Source of the DNA: CAWJEL01 sp964647255
GTDB lineage: Bacteria > Chloroflexota > Anaerolineae > CG2-30-64-16
NCBI GenBank assembly: GCA_964647255.1
Contig: CAZYGI010000075.1
Span: 1 to 16,859, forward strand
Reading direction: 5' to 3'
DNA: 16,859 nt
In this document: in pieces, positions 13,937-16,859 of the stretch
Numbering within the stretch: position 1 is the first letter of the stretch
How the letters are laid out: each line of letters starts with the position of its first letter
Notes under the pieces: model-generated
What the model was told of the DNA's origin: nothing
Seen by the model: only the letters and a program-made list of their open reading frames with translations
Database searches by the model: none
Translations under genes and position numbers: made by a program

Positions 13937-14812
13937 ATGACCACCCTCGCCTTGCTCTCCGACATTCACGGCAACCTGCCGGCGTTCGAGGCCGTCGCGG
14001 CGGACATCGCCGGCCGGCGGCCCGACGCGATATACGTCCTCGGCGACATGGTGAACGGCTTGCCCTGGTCCGCGGAGGTGCTGGATCGGCTGCTGGCTGA
14101 TGGCTGGCCGATGCTGCTGGGCAACCACGATGATGCCGTGCTCCAGCTCGGGACCCCGCGCATGGAGCCGCGCTACCGCAATCGGGAGTGGCACGGCGGG
14201 CTGTGGTGGGCGCGGGAGCATCTGACCGGCCGCCACGTGGCCGCCCTGGCCGCCCTGCCGCTGGAGGTTCGCCTGGCGTTCCCCGATGCGCCGCCGCTGC
14301 GGCTGCTCCACGGGCTGCCCGGCAACTTTTTCGTCGGCTTCCGGCCCGACTCGCCGGCCGACTGGTGCCTGCGCCACCTGCGGCCGGTCGCGGAACGGTT
14401 CGTCGCGGGCGGGCACACGCATGTGCCGATGGCGCGGCCCATCCCGGCCGAGGCGGACGGCTGGCTGGTGTTCAACAGCGGCTCGGCGGGCGTGTCGTAC
14501 GACGGCGACCCGCGCGCCAACTACCTGTGGCTGACGGGCGACCGCGCCGGCTGGCGCGCCGAAATCCGCCGCGTGGAGTACGACCGCACCGCGGTCGAGC
14601 GGGGCTTCCGGGGGTCAACGCTGGCGCAGGAGGGCGGTGCGCTGGCGACGATGTTCCTGCGCTCGGCGCTCACCGGCCAGCCCTGGGTCGCCGACTTCGC
14701 GTGGTGGCTCAGGAAACAGACCGGCGACGCGCCCACCGACATGCAGGCCGCACTCCGGCGCTACGACGCGGCGCACGGCCCCGGCCGCTGGGCGTTTCCG
14801 CTGGCAAAATAA
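13937..14812 (+). CDS. Metallophosphoesterase (calcineurin-like, YfcE/MJ0936-like branch)
   Basis: 291-residue cytoplasmic binuclear-metal phosphoesterase. The five signatures are in order: LSDIHGN (Asp9, His11), LGDMVNG (Asp37), LGNHDDA (Asn63, His64, Asp65), LLHGLPGN, and GGHTHVP. The C-terminal extension of about 90 residues (from RRVEYDR, ending WAFPLAK) is not part of the minimal fold; such extensions occur in the Chloroflexota and archaeal members. Substrate cannot be read from sequence; relatives hydrolyse phosphodiesters or nucleotides, and serine/threonine phosphatase activity is an alternative. ATG 13937 has no obvious Shine-Dalgarno (GACATCATCTTTCTGCGACC upstream), but DIHGN within the first 13 residues fixes the start closely. 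It follows the prfB hairpin and precedes another strong hairpin, so it looks monocistronic. Confidence 0.9.
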   Translation: MTTLALLSDIHGNLPAFEAVAADIAGRRPDAIYVLGDMVNGLPWSAEVLDRLLADGWPMLLGNHDDAVLQLGTPRMEPRYRNREWHGGLWWAREHLTGRHVAALAALPLEVRLAFPDAPPLRLLHGLPGNFFVGFRPDSPADWCLRHLRPVAERFVAGGHTHVPMARPIPAEADGWLVFNSGSAGVSYDGDPRANYLWLTGDRAGWRAEIRRVEYDRTAVERGFRGSTLAQEGGALATMFLRSALTGQPWVADFAWWLRKQTGDAPTDMQAALRRYDAAHGPGRWAFPLAK

Positions 14813-14820
14813 GGGAGCAA

Positions 14821-14858
14821 GGGGGTGTTTCGGGGGGCACGCCGCCCGAAACACCCCC
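14821..14858 (+). terminator. Strong G/C-rich hairpin downstream of the metallophosphoesterase gene
   Basis: 18-bp arms (14821..14838 and 14841..14858) pair with a single mismatch around a 2-nt gap, 8 nt after the stop. The arms begin GGGGGTGTTTCGGG and end CCCGAAACACCCCC. No T tract follows. The style (very long near-perfect stem directly behind a gene) matches the palindrome at 41..86. Confidence 0.6.
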
Positions 14859-14889
14859 TGATTCAAGATGCACGACGATAGGAGCACGC

Positions 14890-15303
14890 ATGGCGTTTTT
14901 TGAAGGCTTGATCGAAACCGAGGATGGCACGCCGGTGGAGGTGACCACCATCGGCAGCGAGTCATTTTATGTGATAGATGACCAGGGCTTTCGCCGGCAC
15001 ATCGAGGCCGCGCAGGTGGATCGCCCGGTGCTCGCCCAATTCCTCAGCCAGCTTCAGGAGCACCGCGACGAGGCCGGCGAGGCCATGCTCAAGCTGATGG
15101 GGCAGGACGACCTCTACACCAAGGCGATGGTGGACTCGACGCTCGCCAACATCAACCTGGACCAGGTCGCCGGGCAGGCGCTGCCCCCCGACGCGCGGCA
15201 GTGGCTCGGCATGCTCGGCTTCCGCATCGTGATCAACGTCCACGGCGAGATCGTGCGCCTGGACCTGCCGGCCGCGGCCGAAGGCGGGTGGGACGAGGAA
15301 TGA
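14890..15303 (+). CDS. Conserved protein of unknown function
   Basis: 137 residues, acidic, no membrane segment or signal peptide. The N-terminal half (MAFFEGLIETEDGTPVEV...SFYVIDDQGFRRHI, residues 1-37) looks like a small beta-rich module, followed by a helical stretch (about 43-75, with LSQLQEHRDEAGEAMLKLMGQDD) and a C-terminal part with LPPDARQWLGMLGFRIVINVHGEIVRLDLP. ATG 14890 has AGGAG (14880..14884) 5 nt upstream, a clear start. It sits between two hairpins and probably has its own transcript or is read together with the next gene. I recognise it only as the kind of hypothetical found in Chloroflexota; no function is proposed. Confidence 0.8.
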   Translation: MAFFEGLIETEDGTPVEVTTIGSESFYVIDDQGFRRHIEAAQVDRPVLAQFLSQLQEHRDEAGEAMLKLMGQDDLYTKAMVDSTLANINLDQVAGQALPPDARQWLGMLGFRIVINVHGEIVRLDLPAAAEGGWDEE

Positions 15304-15384
15304 ACCGCACGTGCGGATGCTCAAATGTTGCTGAGGTTTGCACATTCTGTGTTCTTGGGTTAGAGTGCAGCCATCTCATCCCCT

Positions 15385-15410
15385 GCGGCTGAGCCGGGTG
15401 GCTCGGCCGC
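15385..15410 (+). other. Hairpin in the 5' region of the next gene
   Basis: GCGGCTGAGCC (15385..15395) and GGCTCGGCCGC (15400..15410) pair over 11 bp with one G-T wobble around a GGGT loop. It lies 8 nt upstream of the AAGGAG (15418..15423) that serves ATG 15432, so it could act as an mRNA-stabilising or translation-modulating 5' structure. A weak promoter-like pair, TTGCAC (15338..15343) and TAGAGT (15361..15366) with 17-bp spacing, precedes it. A CCGCACGTGCGG palindrome (15305..15316) directly follows the previous stop. Confidence 0.4.
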
Positions 15411-15431
15411 CCAACAGAAGGAGCACTCCCG

Positions 15432-15938
15432 ATGGATCCGAAAGACTTCACGATTAACGACTGGTACACCGTCCTGGAGGGCATGAGCTCGGCTTCCGGC
15501 GTCGTCGCCATGTCCGACATCTCCGGCCCCCTGGGTCTGGCGAAAGAGGCGATGGCGGGCATGGCAGTGCTGCGCGAAGGCAAAGCGCAGACCCCGTTTA
15601 CTGCTGCGCTGCACGCCCAGATGAGCAACGCCACGAAGGAACAGCAAGAGGCGCTGATGAAGATCGCCCAGGAGAAACAGGCCGCGCTGAAGGGCCAACG
15701 GCAGACCCCGGAGCAAGCCGCGCAGATGGCCCTGGACAACATCCGCAACGCGGTCCAACTCGTGGAAGAAAAGGCCGGGGCCGAAGCCGCGGCGGAATAC
15801 AAACAGCTCATCCTGGAGAGCGCCCAGAAGGCCGCTGAGGCCAGCAAAGAAGGCGGCTTCCTCGGCATCGGCGGCACGCTCATCTCCGGCAAGGAAAGCC
15901 AGGCGCTGGCGCAGGTCAAGGCCGCCGTCGGCCTGTAA
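15432..15938 (+). CDS. Conserved soluble helical protein of unknown function
   Basis: 168 residues, rich in Ala, Gln, Glu and Lys, mostly predicted helical, no signal peptide. The N-terminal part (FTINDWYTVLEGMSSASGVVAMSDISGPLGLAKEAMAGMAVL) has the pattern of a hydrophobic helix followed by a Ser-Gly-Pro-x-Gly turn. The central part (about 60-140) is a long amphipathic helix or coiled coil. The C-terminus has GGFLGIGGTLISGKE followed by QALAQVKAAVGL, a tail motif I have seen in a family of bacterial hypotheticals without a firm function. ATG 15432 has AAGGAG (15418..15423) at 8 nt. A good hairpin terminator follows the gene. It may be abundant and stress-linked, but nothing in the sequence proves that. 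Confidence 0.8.
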   Translation: MDPKDFTINDWYTVLEGMSSASGVVAMSDISGPLGLAKEAMAGMAVLREGKAQTPFTAALHAQMSNATKEQQEALMKIAQEKQAALKGQRQTPEQAAQMALDNIRNAVQLVEEKAGAEAAAEYKQLILESAQKAAEASKEGGFLGIGGTLISGKESQALAQVKAAVGL

Positions 15939-15976
15939 GCGCGCACCGCCCGCAGACTCCCCCAACCCCCAAGGGA

Positions 15977-16011
15977 ACCGCCAGCCAACCTCATGCCGGT
16001 CGGCTGGCGGT
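15977..16011 (+). terminator. Rho-independent terminator-like hairpin
   Basis: ACCGCCAGCC (15977..15986) and GGCTGGCGGT (16002..16011) form a perfect 10-bp stem, and GGTTTTACC follows directly. It lies 39 nt after the stop of the preceding gene, ending its transcript just before the transposase remnant. Confidence 0.7.
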
Positions 16012-16032
16012 GGTTTTACCCCGCACAAAAAC

Positions 16033-16347
16033 TGGCCCAAAGCGGGCTGCACGGCCATGATGCCCACCAGCATCGGCGCCCGCCTGCGTTACACCCTCGA
16101 TCGCGACAGCGCAACCTACAAACAGATCTACAACCAGCGCACCGCCGACAAGCGCATCAACAGCCAGGCCCTCGCCCTCGGCACACTTGCACCTGCACAA
16201 ACCGCAGGTGCAGTGCAAGGTGTCGAGCGCCCCAAGCTGCGCAATAGTACCGCCATCGCCAACCTGAACACCTTAATCTACATCCTCATCAACCTGCGCT
16301 TCCTGCAGCGCATCCGGCAAAAACCGCTCAGCAACGCCCAACCTTAA
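16033..16347 (+). pseudogene. C-terminal remnant of a DDE-type transposase
   Basis: An open frame with no proper start encodes WPKAGCTAMMPTSIGARLRY, a YKQIYNQRTADKRINSQALALG block, then ERPKLRNSTAIANLNTLIYILINLRFLQRIR. This matches the C-terminal end of a family of bacterial transposases in which RTA-x-x-RINSQA and LIY-x-LINLR are typical; I cannot fix the IS family. The N-terminal catalytic part is absent, the homology beginning just after the terminator at 15977..16011. About 14 extra residues (TLAPAQTAGAVQGV) separate ALG from ERPK, encoded by an in-frame insertion that is itself palindromic (TGCACCTGC 16188..16196, GCAGGTGCA 16204..16212). It is non-functional as a transposase. Confidence 0.7.
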
Positions 16348-16367
16348 CGTCTCACCCCCTCACCAAC

Positions 16368-16444
16368 AAGCGTAACCAGTCAGATCACTGGTTACGCTTT
16401 CCCGCGCCCCAAACGTAACCAGTCCGTAACCAGTCCTGACTGGT
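16368..16444. repeat. CGTAACCAGT repeats and stem-loop between transposase remnant and CRISPR array
   Basis: AAGCGTAACCAGT (16368..16380) and ACTGGTTACGCTT (16387..16399) form a perfect 13-bp stem with a CAGATC loop. CGTAACCAGT recurs at 16414..16423 and 16425..16434, and ACTGGT again at 16439..16444. It could terminate transcription entering from either side or be an end of the decayed mobile element. Confidence 0.75.
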
Positions 16445-16859
16445 CTAACCCTCCGCGAGTCGGATCGTTCGGTTGAATCCTGATGTATCTCCACACGTGC
16501 GTGGACAAGAGCACGTTTCAGTATCCGCGAGTCGGATCGTTCGGTTGAATCAGTCTTCGGCCGCTAATTCGCTTCTTATCACCAGGGTTTCAGTATCCGC
16601 GAGTCGGATCGTTCGGTTGAATCCTGGTTTGCAATCTTGGCCGCTTCCACATAGCGCAAGTTTCAGTATCCGCGAGTCGGATCGTTCGGTTGAATCGTTG
16701 GAGAACGGGGTGTTCAACGAACTGGTGATGCTGTTTCAGTATCCGCGAGTCGGATCGTTCGGTTGAATCCCGCGGCTGCTCGCCAACAACCCTGGTGAGT
16801 TCAAGTTTCAGTATCCGCGAGTCGGATCGTTCGGTTGAATCAACTTTCAGCGGGGCGGT
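16443..16859 (-). CRISPR. CRISPR array, 6 repeats of 37 bp and 5 complete spacers, continuing past the window edge
   Basis: Repeats lie at 16443..16479 (degenerate), 16515..16551, 16587..16623, 16660..16696, 16733..16769 and 16805..16841. The last five are identical. On the plus strand each starts GTTTCAGTATCCGCGAG and ends GTTCGGTTGAATC. Spacers are 35, 35, 36, 36 and 35 bp, and a sixth is cut off at 16842..16859. Minus-strand orientation is inferred from three signs: the degenerate repeat (five changes in its first ten plus-strand bases) is at the left, as expected at the leader-distal end; the minus-strand repeat ends in GAAAC; and it has a 5-bp stem ATCCG-ACTCG-CGGAT followed by exactly 8 nt, ACTGAAAC, the usual Cas6-type 5' handle. 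This suggests a type I or III system. The leader and cas genes would lie to the right. Confidence 0.97.

Noticed and set aside
16473..16766. 97-residue open frame across the CRISPR array
   Set aside because: Translates repeats and spacers; repeated SASRIVRLN blocks are just the direct repeat read in three frames.
1..16859. tRNA or rRNA genes
   Set aside because: No cloverleaf with a TTC-type T-arm and no conserved rRNA segments were recognised by eye on either strand.

Overview
The window is 67%-type high-GC bacterial chromosome with one 100-base run of N (2071..2170), so it is a scaffold from a draft, probably metagenome-derived, assembly. The overall flavour is Chloroflexota (Anaerolineae-like): the combination of a type II-like IlvE, an EcfA-EcfA-EcfT plus S-component plus CoaX cluster, MAN2C1-like alpha-mannosidase, degenerate intergenic elements with TGTCAT(C/T)CTGAG ends and AGACCTTTAGGGTCT repeats fits what I know of that phylum. 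This placement is inference; no rRNA gene is present.

Layout. (1) 1..1273, minus strand: ilvE (branched-chain aminotransferase) with a clear sigma70-type promoter and a 46-bp perfect palindrome behind it. (2) 1274..1501: a non-coding stretch carrying a MITE-like remnant, then a near-consensus promoter (1502..1530). (3) 1585..3213: a two-gene operon for a small membrane/coiled-coil protein and an N-terminally anchored protein with tandem 92-residue Ig-like repeats and a C-terminal domain that resembles Cys-Gln thioester domains. The N-gap sits in the tandem repeats and is flanked by two identical 55-bp sequences. (4) 3337..7830: a family GH38 alpha-mannosidase tightly coupled to a LarA-family nickel-pincer racemase/epimerase. 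(5) 7909..12361: ECF vitamin transporter, EcfA1, EcfA2 (with an in-frame 36-bp minisatellite upstream of its ATPase core), EcfT, S component, and a type III pantothenate kinase 2 nt behind the S component. The obvious reading is pantothenate capture and phosphorylation. The kinase has Gly where the cation-binding Asp is expected. (6) 12362..12751: repeat-rich spacer. (7) 12752..13859: prfB (RF2) with the classical programmed +1 frameshift at CTT TGA C. (8) 13937..15938: a YfcE/MJ0936-like metallophosphoesterase and two conserved proteins of unknown function, separated by hairpins. (9) 16033..16347: C-terminal remnant of a transposase, then (10) 16443..end: a CRISPR array of six 37-bp repeats, transcribed leftwards by its features (degenerate repeat at the left, GAAAC 3' end and 8-nt handle on the minus strand). 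The leader and any cas genes lie beyond the right edge.

The most noteworthy items are the putative thioester-stalk protein, the minisatellite-linked and apparently frameshifted EcfA pair, the CoaX active-site substitution, the family of MITE-like elements (two repeat families donate stop codons to genes), and the CRISPR array abutting a transposase remnant. I found no complete novel defence or biosynthetic system inside the window.
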